From Patiria miniata (lineage: Eukaryota > Echinodermata > Asteroidea > Valvatida > Asterinidae), in assembly GCF_015706575.1 (NCBI RefSeq), contig NW_024037056.1, forward strand, positions 3,310,109-3,374,108: 64,000 nucleotides of DNA, read 5' to 3'. Shown one piece after another: positions 12,161-24,109 of this stretch (position 1 is its first letter; the number at the start of each line of letters is the position of its first letter). The position numbers were made by a program, and so were the translations under genes. The notes beneath the pieces were generated by a model. The model was not told the origin of the DNA, ran no database searches, and worked only from the letters and a program-made list of their open reading frames with translations.

Positions 12161-14103
12161 TGGTACCAGTCACGTGACTCAGATAGTAGCCAAAGTCTAC
12201 GGGTGTGGGGCGTCAAAGTAAACAGTGACCGTTTTCACATCGGTTCGAATAAACAAGGTCAAATTTTCCCAAAAGGGAACAAAGGCCGAATTCGGTGATC
12301 GGTGCGTTGGAGAGATGTCGCACTTTTTTGAGAAACAAAATCGGCTACAATTGTAAAGGTAGTCCATGCAAACGAAACATGCATGACAGATATTTTGTAG
12401 CACTTTAAGTAAATCCGATGCGTGGTGGGGTATAATTTAAGTATTTTTCTTTAGACCGTGTGTATTTTCGTGAAGGTGCTATAAATGTATGGAACCCTTT
12501 TAAACACAAAATCAGCAATAAAGTGAACGTGTTTGGGGCATTTTTTTGTCGAATGTTGGTAGCACTAGACCATTGAGACCCATGCAGACAATGATTTCAC
12601 TGCAGAACGTCGACAATTATTGTTGTTCGCCAGGGGTAACTTTTTGTTACACTACAAAAAGTCCCTTAGATTAACCCGGAATCTTGGTTGTATTTGGCCT
12701 AATACTTTTCTGGGTCGAAACTGACACTTGTTCCAAGTCAAAAATGACTGCACCAATTCCAGTTATAGTAATAACAATATAAGGTTCTTATATATAAGCG
12801 CACATATCCTAAACAAAGCTGGATCAAGGTGCTTGGCAAAAAAGTCCAAAGTATTATTTAATGAGCTCTGAATAGTTGTCTTAAAAAGTTTCCAAAATGT
12901 CACTGAGTCAGACTGGCGGATTTCTTAACAAAAGCTTGTTCCGCAGATGGGGGCCAAAATAACCAAAAGGCACCCTGGCCGATCGATTTGGTACAGATGG
13001 GTGTGGTAAGTGTTGTTGAGTCTTGTAGTTTACGGAGTCGGAAACAGTAGCAAACGTTTCATTTTGAAACCAGAAATGTGCCAATTGTGATCCTGATAGG
13101 TATTAGGGCAAAAAAACACAAAAAAACCCATGATTTGAGGTAAAATGTGACCCATGGCTTATTAAGGTGTACCATAGGATACAGAGCGGTATACATGTCT
13201 TTTATGAACGGCTCTTCAGAGTTTCGCCCTTTGAAACCAGAGGCTGTATTAAAGATCCTATCACAAGCCAACCTTTATCCACTAAAGGTGTTACCATTCA
13301 ATATGTGTTACCATTCAGCACTCCAGACCCGAGAACCATTGAGTTACAAGAAAATGGGTCTGGGATCTAGATACGCCAATGTAAAAATACAATCCCCGGA
13401 TGTCCGTGCCCGCCTATGATGTATAAGGCCGTGAGCCGCATCCGAATTACTTGGCTACGACTTGAAATTACAAAAGGGTCTATGGGAAGTGGCTGTGGCT
13501 ACTTCCAATTGGCGCGTGTGTAAATTCTAGCCTTAGCCAATTCGGCCTTATTACAACTAATCTGCGTGCGGGACTTGTGCGCAAGTGGGCGTGGTATACT
13601 GGAATACTCACAAGGAGTCAGCACAGTGGGGCGCATGACCTGGCCTTCATCAACCGGTGATGGGCGGGGCTAATGCCAAAAATCTGCTCACAAGGTGTCT
13701 GCGCATCTTATAGTCAACTCCTTTCCTCGTGACCACACTAAAATGACTGCATCTTAATTGATGCAGTTTCGTAGATAGCAGAAACCAACATGCATTCATG
13801 TTTGGCACAAGCATGTGCTAAATGTGTGACGTCACTGGAAATCCCCGCACAACTATACATCCATTTTCGACTTTTTGTTTCTTGACAGTGATAGGCGGAT
13901 ACCTGCTCAATTGACATTATGCGCACCCTCTCGAAGCAAATTAATCGTAATTCCTTATCTACATTCCTGGGCGTGCATGCATGCAACACAATTTGTGGGA
14001 AGAATCGCACGTGCTGATTTGCTGACTTCACACAAATTATCGATCTGTAGATAAATGACCTGGGCCAATTTCGAATCAAGTATGAAATCGAGAAGAAAAA
14101 TGC
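12161..14103. other. Intergenic region upstream of CA-A
   Basis: No gene is recognised. A block at about 13290-13380 with ACCATTCAGCACTCCAGAC recurs in CA-B intron 1 near 26430, so part of this DNA belongs to a dispersed or duplicated sequence. Confidence 0.45.
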
Positions 14104-14110
14104 TATAAAT
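14104..14110 (+). promoter_or_regulatory. TATA box of CA-A
   Basis: TATAAAT lies 34 bases before the CAGTCTCCG that starts the conserved leader exon. This spacing suits a TATA-directed start near 14136-14138. Confidence 0.6.
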
Positions 14111-14137
14111 TGAGTCCGTTGTTGTGACTGAAATAAC

Positions 14138-14185
14138 AGTCTCCGTCTAGACCCGATCGAGAAAACCTCAACGGCAGTATCTCAG
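14138..14185 (+). other. Noncoding leader exon of CA-A
   Basis: The segment from CAGTCTCCGTCTAG to ATCTCAG|GTAAGTAT ends in a near-perfect donor. It is recognisably repeated at 22251-22302 and 23325-23376, each copy again ending in AG|GTA. The next exon starts after the acceptor at 14335-14336 and holds the ATG at 14358. The start is inferred from the TATA spacing. Confidence 0.6.
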
Positions 14186-14357
14186 GTAAGTATTATTACT
14201 TCATTAACCCTCGAATTACTTAAAACTGTATCAGTTATGAGTGATCAACCAGACGCTTGACTTATCCACAAGAACCATACAGGTGAACCATTGCCGAACC
14301 ACGAGCAACGATTTCTTATTTTTCTTCCTCATCAAGAAACGACGACACCTGGTCAAG

Positions 14358-17300
14358 ATGGCATCTCTACGATTCCTTAACATCATTTTGATAGTGCCGC
14401 TCATTTGTAAGTTGATAAACACAACATTTCATAAATGAATAAGATTTCAATTAAAAAAATATCAAACTTTCCGGCAGTAGGAGCTGGAAATTCGTAGTTT
14501 TACCTGCCAGGTGTTTTATGTGTTACTTCGTGTTCTTGTTTTAAGCCCATAATTTGAAATGGTTGAAGGACGGGGGAAAAGGCAGTTGAGCATGGTGTCT
14601 GTTGGAAGATTTACCAGCCGAATAATACATAGTAAATTTGGAATATTATATTAAGTTTTACACGAGGAAATTATTTGAACTGAATTGTTTAATCCAGACA
14701 GGCCGATTGTCTTTACTCTCAAAATTTTATTAGGTTTTTTATTCATCTGAAAATCTCTCTCTTTACTTAAAAAAATTTCAACAGCCACTAGACTTCAGTT
14801 TCACAGTCAACTCTCCAAGTCATTGAAATAATTTTTTATCACGCCAAGTATATTTTTGACGAGAAATACAGTAATACCTAGCAATTATTGTCCATGGCCT
14901 AAGATGATGGTCAGAACAAGTGACCTTTCATCGATTTTATCGGTCATTTTGCGATATTAGTCACTACAGTTTACGATAGTCGGACCAAAGTGCTACTGGT
15001 GTGAGTGACGTACGATAAGTCATATTGATTGCAATTAGTAGTTGAACATTATATATTTAAGGAGATAAATGGAAATTAATGATAACTGCTTGATAAGGAA
15101 ACCTGTGAGTCTACTTCAGCAGAAGAAAGATCGGCAGAAACCCGGTAATACAAAAGCGATATATTGCGACACCCTTCATAACCGCTTTCACTGTGGACAA
15201 GTGGAGAGTTTTTTTTAGTATGATGGGCTCCGTGCACAAGTACCAATGCAACGGCCACAAAAAGGGAGTAGGGGGAGACTGGTTCCCGGTCTATCCACTT
15301 ATTTTGAATGATCCAAAGTTATTGGGGACGGGGATTAGTCTGGGAGACCATCGCAAGTCGCTGTGGCTATATCTTTGGCATATCCGGTTCGTTAGTGTGA
15401 CGTCACCTCCAACACTTTCTGCACGATTGAAACCGGAAGCTAACGCAGTTCGAGCGTTTGCAGCCAATGGGCGCTTGTAATCAATGGTGGGCGCGCGTGA
15501 ATGATGTTTTTACTAACGAACCGGATTCAGGAAGTCGTGCGTACTTCGCGCGCGAACCAGTACATTACGCACACGCTGGGTGTTCCGTCCACGGGGCTCC
15601 TTAAAATTGGTAAAATAGACCGCTTGCAGATGCGTTCGATAATCGACGCGCGAAGGCGCGCGACGCCATGTTGTGGGACAAGCGTATATCTATCCATGCA
15701 CATTTTGTCCCAGAACATAGCGTCGCGCACCTTCGTGCGTCAATTATCAATCGCGTCTGCAAGCGGTCTATACGCCCTCTTTGTTGGCGCACGGAGCCCA
15801 TGACGTGTGTGAGAGCGGTGCGAATGAAAGTGCCACTTATCGGACATACGTCACGCGAAAGCCGTTAAGCCGTAGGGCACTCCAACGTTATCTTGAACGG
15901 CGCGCAATAAACGGCTGATAACGGCTAGGGAGAAATGAATGATCATAAAAAAATATTATTGAAAGGCTCGTGAAAGATTCAAAGAAAGTGGTTAGCAAAG
16001 AGAAAGCTATCAATATAAAGTCGATACACCAGAGGCGACAACCCACTTGACCTCGTCTGATTGACATTCGATAGCTGTTTGCCGATGAAGTTCAAGAAGT
16101 GATTGTCAAAGATTTGAGAAGGATGTAATCTTGATTGACACATTAATATTGATTGATAAACAAACAGGTGTTTCCCAGCTAGCACTAAACATTTGCCAAT
16201 ATTGCTTTAAGGTTGGCGCAAATTGGCAAATATTGGGCCGATAATCCAATATTGGTCACCAATGTTCAGCCAATGCTATAATGCCAATATTGCCATATTG
16301 TTGCCAATATAGGACACATTTTGTGCCAATGCGCAAAACGTACGTAGATCAATATTGGTTAATATTGACTGAACTTTGTTGAGGGACTGCCACAAATGTT
16401 TAGCCAATGCTATGCCAATATTACCATGTTTGACGGGACCGATCTTTTTCCAATGAGCGCACGTATACGTGAGGCCAAAATAGGGTAATATTGGGCCAAT
16501 ATTGCCCAACTTCTGCCCAATATTTGGCTTCCAAGATTGGCAGAATGTTTTATTTGCCAAGATAAGCCCAATCTTGACCCTAAGGTGTCTGTGCTGGCTG
16601 GGGTATCACCAAGCCGAGAGCTGGTTATCCGGGCTTGACACTTGAGCAGATGTAAATGTCGGAGCGGTCTTTCGATTATTCCAATCTGAATTTTTGAAAT
16701 GTGCAAGTGTCTGCACGGCCCGCTCCAAAGCTGTATATCATATTGGTGACATCACCGAGTGTGTGTATACCCAAGCAAGAAAAAAGGTCATGAATTCGGC
16801 ACAGGCTTTTACAGATCATATCAATTTTGCGGTCTTTTGAAGTCTTTTTTTTATAACAAAAGTGGCAATTTTAAAGTATTTTCTCTCCGTAGATGCCGCT
16901 GAATTCACTTACGATGACGGCTCTCATGGTGAGTCAACAAACGTCTTTGTCATTAAAACCTGTGTAGTTAGGCATTTTCTGACTTTGACCATGAGTTTGT
17001 ACACTTTATTTTTTATGATTTTTATCTCTATAATATTTTAGCATTCAACCACAATTTTTAAGGGAAGTAACCGAAGGAGAGACGCCGCCTTTAGCCTTAT
17101 AGTATATTATAGAGTATTATGTGGGGGGGGGGGGGGGGGGGTGCGTACCGGATTCGGTTCGAGCTAGCCCAGGTTTGACTCCGTTGTAACGCAATGAAGA
17201 CGTCGTCCAACCTGGGCTAGGTTCGAGCAGTAGTCACCAGAGGTAGAAGGGCACAAATATAACCACTTTGCCGTACTGATAATCTTGACTGTTGGGTCTA

Positions 17301-20300
17301 GGTTTAATAACAAATCATTCGGATATTCACCGAACTTAGACCCTGCAATTGTTAAAGAAACCACTACTGGTTTAAGAAGTCCGAATGCTGAAGTTATATT
17401 TAAAAAAGTACTATGTCTTATTTTTACACAGGACCAGCCCACTGGCCTAGCCTTTTCCCCCAAGAATGCGCGGGTAGTCTGCAGTCACCTATCAATCTCG
17501 AGATGAGCCAGGCTACGGACAGCGATCTGGGCAATCTCGAGTTGGATACGTTTTTCTATCCTTCTGCAGACCCGGCTGGGACGGTAGTCAACAACGGTCA
17601 TTCCGGTGCGTTACCTAAAACAGAGGGTGTGGGTTCAGTCATTATCTATCAGAAGCTGTTTCCCTGAGATATTTTGGTAATCTGTGATGAAATAGTCTTT
17701 GTCGTGATTTAAGGTAGACATTTGTTGGGCTCTGGCTATTGAACTCAGGTGTCCAGTTCATCTATTGAACTCTTCCGAGAAACGGTGCTTTAACAGGGAC
17801 GCTGCAAGTTAAAAACGATTCAAAAGGGAAGAAAGTAAATGTGGCTCAAAATGGATTTTATTTTAATGGATGCCTCACTTAATGTACACCTTTACCAAGG
17901 GACACCTTTTGTTTCCAGTGTCAAAACTACATTAATCCTTGGGCAAGTGTGGGCTGCTGGGTCAGATAATGAACGTAAAATTTGCACTAAGATGAACAGA
18001 GGGCATTTAAAGGGATAGCTGTGAAGTTTTCAAGTAAATATTCTCCATCGGGAGGGTTTGTTTTTACCACACCAGGGAACGTATGAGGGGCATTTATGGA
18101 CCACGGTGTACCCCATCTCCATCTCATCTCCATTGGTTAAGTCAGCAAAATATCCTGTCGGATATATCAACGCTAACTTGTACGACAATTTACTGCCTTT
18201 AAAGTTTTAGCTTTAAAGTCTTATGGTGTAATCAGTTCTTTAAAGCCACGACTTTTATTATCACCGCAGTGCAAATTAACTTCAACCAAGACTTTGTCAT
18301 CAGTGGGGGCGGGCTTCCTGGAACGCAGTACAAGGTGGCCCAGCTTCACTACCACTTTGGTAGTACCTACGGACAAGGGTCGGAGCACGCCCTCGACGGC
18401 AGGCATTACGAAGCCGAGGTAGGAAATGTGAACACACGTTACCTTTGATCTTAGCAATGGCCACTCATTTATAGCATTACGCATACCCATTATTCACCAA
18501 ACAGTATTCATTTTAAAGAAAGCTTGAATAATACCGTTGAATATAACTTCATGATCGTTGTTTTATTTTTAATTTATGCTAACGTGTTGCATTTGTATTG
18601 GTGTTTAAGAGTTTCACATAAGAATGCATGTGCCTCATAAGCCCGACATTCGATTCACACGTTGCTTTTGTTGCTTCAATGTAGATGCACCTGGTGACGT
18701 ACGACACCCAGTATCCATCCTTTGCCGAAGCTGTAAAGCACAAAGACGGGTTAGCAGTTTTTGGAGGAATGATCGAGGTACTTTCTCGTGTAAAAAACCT
18801 GTTCAACAAGACTGCAAAGCTTCATTTCTTTTCATGTCACTTTGTTTTTTTATATGGTATTGCCGCCAGTTGAGGCGCTTTGGCGATTATCAAAAATATA
18901 TATTTTTTTACGGAATACTGCTCTCCAATTGCAGTAATTAAGTAAAGGTTTTTGCATCATTTTCGTTGGTCGAAGGCTTTGGTAAAAGGGGAAAAATGAA
19001 GCCACTTGGACTGGTTTGAGTTTTATTTTGGATTTGCTAAAGTTGTTAACGATGTGTTAATCTACAACACGTTCCCAGATGAGGAAGTCATTATTTGTGT
19101 TATCAAAGTCGAGGCCTGGTCAGGATGACAAATCACTGTATCGAAAGCTCTCATTAGACAAGTGACATGGAACTGCAGGTACTTGGTAACCTCCAAGTTA
19201 ACTTGGACAATCCCCCTTATGAAGGTAATTGTAAAAACGTTTTCCAATGCATCTGTTTCTTGAAGGTTGGGTTGTTCGACAACGCCCTATACGAAGACTT
19301 CCTGAGTGATGTAGAAGACATCGAGTACAAAGGTAAGTCAGGAAAATCATTTGTCTTGGGCATTTTGTAAAAAAAAACAATGTATTACTGACAAATTTGA
19401 ACTGAGGGTTCGGAGTAAAAATACCTGCCAGGCTGTGTCAGATTTTGGTGTCATTTTACACGTATGGTAAATAAACATTATAAGGTGTTGGTTTACACAT
19501 TTACGGCGCAGTTGTAAGATCGCGGAGTGAAACATGGATCAACCTGTTTGCTGCCACCAAGCGACAAGAAGCCTGCACTTGTAAGGGGTTAGGGTTATGA
19601 ATTATGAATATTAATGTTGCTAGGGGATTCCGCGTTCTCTCTACTCGGTTGCCAAACGTTTGGGTTTCTACAGTCTTGGCTTAAGCAGTTTTGGGCACAA
19701 GCAGTGTAAACGCAGATCGACCTTTTTGCTGCTACAAAGCGACCATTAGCATGCTAGTCTTAGATCATGAATATTCATGTCTGTTTATACAGGGGATTCT
19801 AGCGACTTCTCTCTGCCCTGCTGCTTGGTGGATCTGCTGCCTAAGGATTTTGGTGATTTCTACCGCTACCGTGGCTCACTGACCACGCCTCACTGCAACG
19901 AGGTGGTCATCTGGACCGTGTGGAGGACACCTGTGCGACTGTCTGCAGGGCAGGTATATGATCTGAGAAGTAGTGATGTATTACCTAACATGGAAGTGTA
20001 ATAAACGTTGTCACTGTTATTTTTGTGATTTTTATTGTCATCACTGTCACCTTCGTTGTCATTATAATCCCTGTCACTTTCACTGTCATCGTTGTCACCT
20101 TCGTTGTCACTGTAATCGATGTTACCCTTCCTGTAATCATTGTCACATTCGGAGTTACTGTGATCGTTTTCAACTTCGTTGCCATTGTAATCGTTGTCAC
20201 CTTCATTGTCACCTTCGTTGTCACTGTTATCGTTGTTAACTTTATTGTCATCATTCTCAACTTCGTTGTGATTGTGATCGTTGTCACCTTCATTGTTATC

Positions 20301-20834
20301 ATCCCCATCCCCACCTTCATTGTCATCACCGTCACATTCGTTGTCACTGTCGTCATCGTAACCTTCTTCGTCATTGTTTTCATTGCCACCTTCATCGTGT
20401 ATTACAGCAGTATCTTCATTCCGTTACCTTCGTCATGCATTATCTTCATTTAAAGCAGTGGTATGAGCAAAGTTACCGTAGTAGCAGTTTCAATACCAGA
20501 TCCAATATAGATTTACTGCAATGCAAATAGTGCCAACGTAGAAGCGTAAAAGACTTTACTTTTTTCAAATTGTAAAGGCTTTTACGCGTCGAAATGTGAA
20601 GGTACGAGTGGTACCCGATCACTGAGCACCGTCTCTTTTTTGACACAGCTTGGGGTGTTCCGGAGCCTGTACCACACTGACGAGAATGCTGTGACCGAGG
20701 AACCACTGGCGAATAACTACCGCCCTCTGCAGCCGGTCAATGGACGTGACATCCAGTACAATGGCGAGCATAACTATCGCTGGGTGCTGGACTTCGAGCA
20801 TTCTCTGTTGCCGCCTCCTCCAATCGATGACTAG
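14358..20834 (+). CDS. CA-A: secreted acidic alpha-carbonic anhydrase
   Basis: Coding exons: 14358-14406, 16893-16928, 17432-17605, 18270-18418, 18685-18777, 19266-19332, 19793-19953 and 20649-20834, giving 304 residues. The 5' part of coding exon 1 begins at 14337. Residues 1 to about 18 are a signal peptide. Family motifs include GPAHWPSLFP and SPINL. Zinc ligands are His113, His115 (QLHYHF) and His138 (MHLV). Other active-site residues are the proton-shuttle His85 (NNGH), Glu125 (GSEH) and Thr220 (GSLTTP). Cys41 and Cys224 match the disulfide of extracellular isozymes. The enzyme interconverts CO2 and bicarbonate outside the cell. There is no C-terminal membrane anchor. The mature chain is very acidic (about 42 Asp/Glu against 14 Lys/Arg) and ends PPPPIDD. 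AATAAA at 21104 is a candidate polyadenylation signal. It is a tandem paralog of CA-B. Confidence 0.94.
15616..15770. mobile_element. Long GC-rich hairpin (foldback element) in CA-A intron
   Basis: Arms 15616-15681 and 15705-15770 are inverted copies, about 58 of 66 bases matching, around a 23-base loop. The outer end TAGACCGCTTGCAG mirrors CTGCAAGCGGTCTA. Weaker pairing continues outward into GGGGCTCC and GGAGCCC. It produces overlapping open frames on both strands that are not genes. Confidence 0.8.
16174..16602. mobile_element. MITE rich in CCAATATTGG words
   Basis: CCCAGCTAGCAC at 16174-16185 and GTGCTGGCTGGG at 16591-16602 form terminal inverted repeats. The interior is packed with GCCAATATTG words in both orientations. 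It lies in the first coding intron of CA-A and has no coding capacity. Confidence 0.7.
17123..17141 (+). repeat. Poly-G run with nearby hairpin
   Basis: Nineteen consecutive G are followed by an imperfect inverted repeat (AGCTAGCCCAGG against CCTGGGCTAGGTT, about 17161-17224). It lies in the CA-A intron before the exon at 17432. Confidence 0.7.
19547..19653 (+). pseudogene. Vestigial copy of the CA-A exon 7 start
   Basis: The order is TTTGCTGCCACCAAGCGAC, then GAATATTAATGTT, then TAGGGGATTC, then TTCTCTCTACTCGGTTGCC. This parallels the real intron end plus exon start at 19725-19835 (TTTGCTGCTACAAAGCGACC, GAATATTCATG, ACAGGGGATTC, TTCTCTCTGCCCTGCTGC). Only about 30 bases of exon are represented and reading is disrupted. 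CA-B carries an equivalent relic. Confidence 0.65.
20020..20400 (+). repeat. Minisatellite in the last intron of CA-A
   Basis: Degenerate units of about 18-24 bases built from CTTCGTTGTCACT, GTTGTCACCTTCATTGTCA and similar words. A valine/threonine-rich open frame through it is a repeat artefact. A related array occupies the same intron of CA-B. Confidence 0.85.
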
Positions 20835-21329
20835 AGTTGGCATTCCGTCTGAGTTTTCGCAGTTTCACAAGTGAAGTTCTTTGAGCAAAGACCTTTTAAC
20901 GTGATAATTGAGCAAGGGCACTGTTATTTAATGCAGATTGAAGTTTAAAACCGAATTTAATTGATTTTAACGTAATTTAATAATCGCCGATCATTGGAGT
21001 CAATTATTATTGAATATGATGGTATATTAATTAACATATCTATTAGTCGTCTTGTGTTTGGGTATAATTAAATTAGCATTCTTTTGGTCAGTTGTCCTGA
21101 GAAAATAAAATATAAATCAGTGAAGATCGGTGAGTACTGCGCATGCGTCAGCAAGGACAGCGCCATATTGGTTAGAATCAACTATACCGTCATCCATTAA
21201 GCAAACCAACTTTACCTATCACTTTGAATCACCATAATTGTTTAATTTCTGTGAAACACTGAGCAAAGCTTCATCTTGAAATAAAATACGATTTATTGGA
21301 GAGCCATTTATTGGAGAGACCATTTCCGC
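20835..21329 (+). other. CA-A 3' UTR and flank, shared with CA-B
   Basis: This stretch aligns with 30778-31590: GAGTTTTCGCAGTTTCA, AAGGGCACTG, GTACTGCGCATGCGTCA and ACTTTGAATCACCATA occur in the same order. The similarity stops near 21290, just before family X copy 2. AATAAA is at 21104-21109. Confidence 0.65.
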
Positions 21330-21832
21330 TTTGTGGCAGCAGACAAATTGTATGTTATTAGCCATCCGAGTTTGCGCACAAGATACTATGCTTGAAGGAA
21401 GTGATAAAGTAAAAGTAGTAGCGGATTTCCAGCTACGTCTTCAGCTAACGGTATAACAACCCAAACTCAAAACAAACGTCAATAAACAGCATAAACATAT
21501 CTTTTTAAAGTTGTCTAGATTTTCTGCGACAATGGTTTAAACATAGCTCAAAATAACATAAAGCAAAAACAACTCGTAAATCAAGGGACGAGGAAAACCT
21601 CAGAAAACCTCAAGGAGACAAACACGCGGAGCTCCTTTGCGACATCCATATATCAAAATCATCAACTCTGTATATCAGTAGGGACAGCAGAAAGTCCCCA
21701 TAACTCGGGTTCGGTTTGCCTATCAATAAAAATAAACTTCCCAGTATCGCGGTGACGGCCCACCCGCGTGCACACATACCCCCATCTTGTCTTAGAGTAT
21801 TACGTTTTATTAACCAACCAACCATTCAGTAC
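21330..21832 (+). repeat. Interspersed repeat family X, copy 2
   Basis: Same block order as copy 1 at 7311-7830, ending AACCAACCAACCATTCAGTA. It sits exactly where the CA-A and CA-B 3' flanks cease to align. Confidence 0.7.
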
Positions 21833-22250
21833 ATAACAGTTCTATAGAAATACGCTGTCACTGTCAGGAAGCCAGCCAGTCTAACTGACAACATATGGTG
21901 CTTTTCTTGGCCATACAGACGGATATTTTTTTTAAAAGGCAACCATAACGGTTGATGGCACGACAAAGGACACGATGTTTTTTTTAAAGGGCACTTGTTA
22001 ACAAAAGAAGGGTACACCTTACAAATATTGGGGGGTAAGTGCTAGGAAAAAAATGTCATTTCAATGTAAAAGGGCAGTCTTTACAAAATATTAGGGGCAC
22101 TGCACTAGTAATAAAACAATTTCTCGGTATTAGTGTTGAGGCCTTAGCCTGTGACAATAGCTTTCGTGGCGGTATCTGCTTTGACACAGACGTGCCGTTA
22201 GCTTTCGACTATTAATAGAGTGAAATCGCGCTTGTTTGTGATTCAGCAAA

Positions 22251-22302
22251 CAGTCTTCGTCCGGGACCGCTCGGGAAAGCCTTCTGCAAGGCAGCATTAC
22301 AG
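22251..22302 (+). other. Second copy of the CA leader exon (candidate CA-B promoter 1)
   Basis: CAGTCTTCGTCCGGGACCGC to GCAGCATTACAG|GTAGC is homologous to the CA-A leader at 14138-14185. It is preceded by GAAATCGCGCTTGTTTGTGA, shared with the copy 1074 bp downstream. TATTAATA at about 22211 is an imperfect TATA candidate. A TATAAAG lies downstream at 22345. Confidence 0.55.
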
Positions 22303-22424
22303 GTAGCTTTCATTTCTTCATAATTAATTGCCCATTATCTCCGCTATAAAGCACCAAAGGCGCATGTGTATGCAGGGAGGTGCGTATAGCAAGGTAATTT
22401 TTATTGAGGGGTGGGGGCGGGTAC

Positions 22425-22661
22425 TCTCTAAATTCCAAAGGGTGAAATTAGGGACTAGACGTTTTAGAGTGAAAATCACTCTCAGTTTCGATTGGAAAAG
22501 TCTGAAAAAAAAAAGAACCACTTCAGTCGAAGCTCGAGTCAAAACTCGATCTTTATACGATTGAAGAAATTTCACTTTAAAACGTCTAGTCCCTAGTTTC
22601 CGACTGTGGGAGTGAATCTTCACTGGAATGGAGTGAGTTTTCACCTTTGGAATTTACAGAG
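22425..22661. mobile_element. Foldback MITE near CA-B promoter copy 1
   Basis: TCTCTAAATTCCAAAGG at the left is inverted as CCTTTGGAATTTACAGA at the right. A second inner pair contains GGGACTAGACGTTTT and AAAACGTCTAGTCCC (22450-22464 and 22580-22594). There is no coding capacity. Confidence 0.7.
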
Positions 22662-23324
22662 TAAACATTTCTGGAAAAGGGCACTCGCACGTATTCATGC
22701 TGAAATGTAGACACCTTTTTCTCCGGACACTTTGCCTTCGTAATATCAAAAATTCACATGCTTTTGTTGTGTTCATTTAAGCTCAAACCTCTGTGTGGGC
22801 CCGTTTCCGGGCGACAATCCCCGTAAAATTGCCACTTTTTTCGACGTTTCCAATCATAGATTGATAACCATGCGGTCTTTTTCAATGGGTTAAACGGTTC
22901 TATACAATTTAACTCTTCGTCCTTCTCATGATATATATTATATTTTTTTTATCTTGAACAAAATCCACGTACTTTCGGCTTTGAAAATGTGAAGTTTTCT
23001 TCAGGAGTTAACCGTCTGTCGATTGGGATGCTGTCCAAAATCGACGATTATGCACACTAACAGACAAAACATGGTGCTTTTCAGGGAGATTCAGGCGCAA
23101 AATGAGAAAAAGGAAGTCGTAACGGCCTGCTGCACAAAAAAAAAGACATGCAATTTCTCGAAGCGAATCCTGTAGGCCTACTAGTGTCGTGGCCGGCCTT
23201 GACCTGTGACAATATAGCATTTATGGACGGGATCACGCATTCTGATTTGCTGACAATATAGACACACACGTGCTTTAGGCTTCCGACTAAAGAGCGAAAT
23301 CGCGCTTGTTTGTGACTTAGTGAA

Positions 23325-23376
23325 GAGTTTTCGTCCAGGACCGGTCGGGAAAACCTTCTCCACTGCAGCATTGTAG
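23325..23376 (+). other. Third copy of the CA leader exon (candidate CA-B promoter 2)
   Basis: GAGTTTTCGTCCAGGACCGG to CAGCATTGTAG|GTAAC. It belongs to a tandemly duplicated segment of period 1074 bp. The upstream word CATGGTGCTTTTC is at about 23070 here and, as TATGGTGCTTTTC, at about 21894 in the other copy. CA-B could use either leader; both donors are intact. Confidence 0.55.
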
Positions 23377-24109
23377 GTAACTTTCACTTCTTCATAATTT
23401 GTTTTGCCCCTAATCACCGCTATAAAGCGCAAAAAGGTACACGTGTGTTGCAAAGATGTGTCCTAGCGTTTGTTTATGGTGTAAATCCAGGACACACACG
23501 TGCACCATCATCGACGAATCGAGGACAGGAACCAAATCGAACACGACCTCGATTAGAAAACGTGTACAAAACCAACGAGAGCTGTTGAAAAAAAGTTATT
23601 GTATAAACAAAGGAAAAAGGAAGAGGAACAATAGAACATCCTCGATTTACACCATAAACAAACGGTTGGGTTTTCACTCATTAATTGTACACGAGTTTTT
23701 GACTTTTTAAAGGGCCCATGCATTGTACTTTTTAATGCAATTCTTGAAAATTTGAAGGGCATTTTAGTGCCTTTTTGGTTTTTATGCTCATGCGAATTTC
23801 CATATTCATGAGCAAAACTGTGATGTCATTTCAGGCAGAAACCTCTGTTACAGCTATTTCAGCACTTGAAGTTGCCAGAATTTTGGAAAATTTTTGTGTC
23901 CAAACAAAAAGATTTCTGTATCCAATAAACAAAGGCAAATTCATATGAAGAGTAATTATTCAATGTACATGATGTAGAGTAAAAATGAGGCAAAATACAT
24001 AGGGAAACATGAAACGCCAATCTTAACAAATTTTCTGAAATATGAATAATTTACCATTTAACTGCCAGAGAGTTAGTGACTGGTAGGTATTAGCCCATAC
24101 GTAACAGCT

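Noticed and set aside
15501..15868. Several 66-100-codon frames on both strands
   Set aside because: They arise from the two arms of the GC-rich hairpin, which read alike on both strands.
20020..20400. CRISPR-like array
   Set aside because: The units are contiguous and degenerate, with no unique spacers, in a eukaryotic intron.
20025..20453. 142-codon Val/Thr-rich frame resembling a membrane protein
   Set aside because: It is translation of the intronic minisatellite; the opposite strand is open too.
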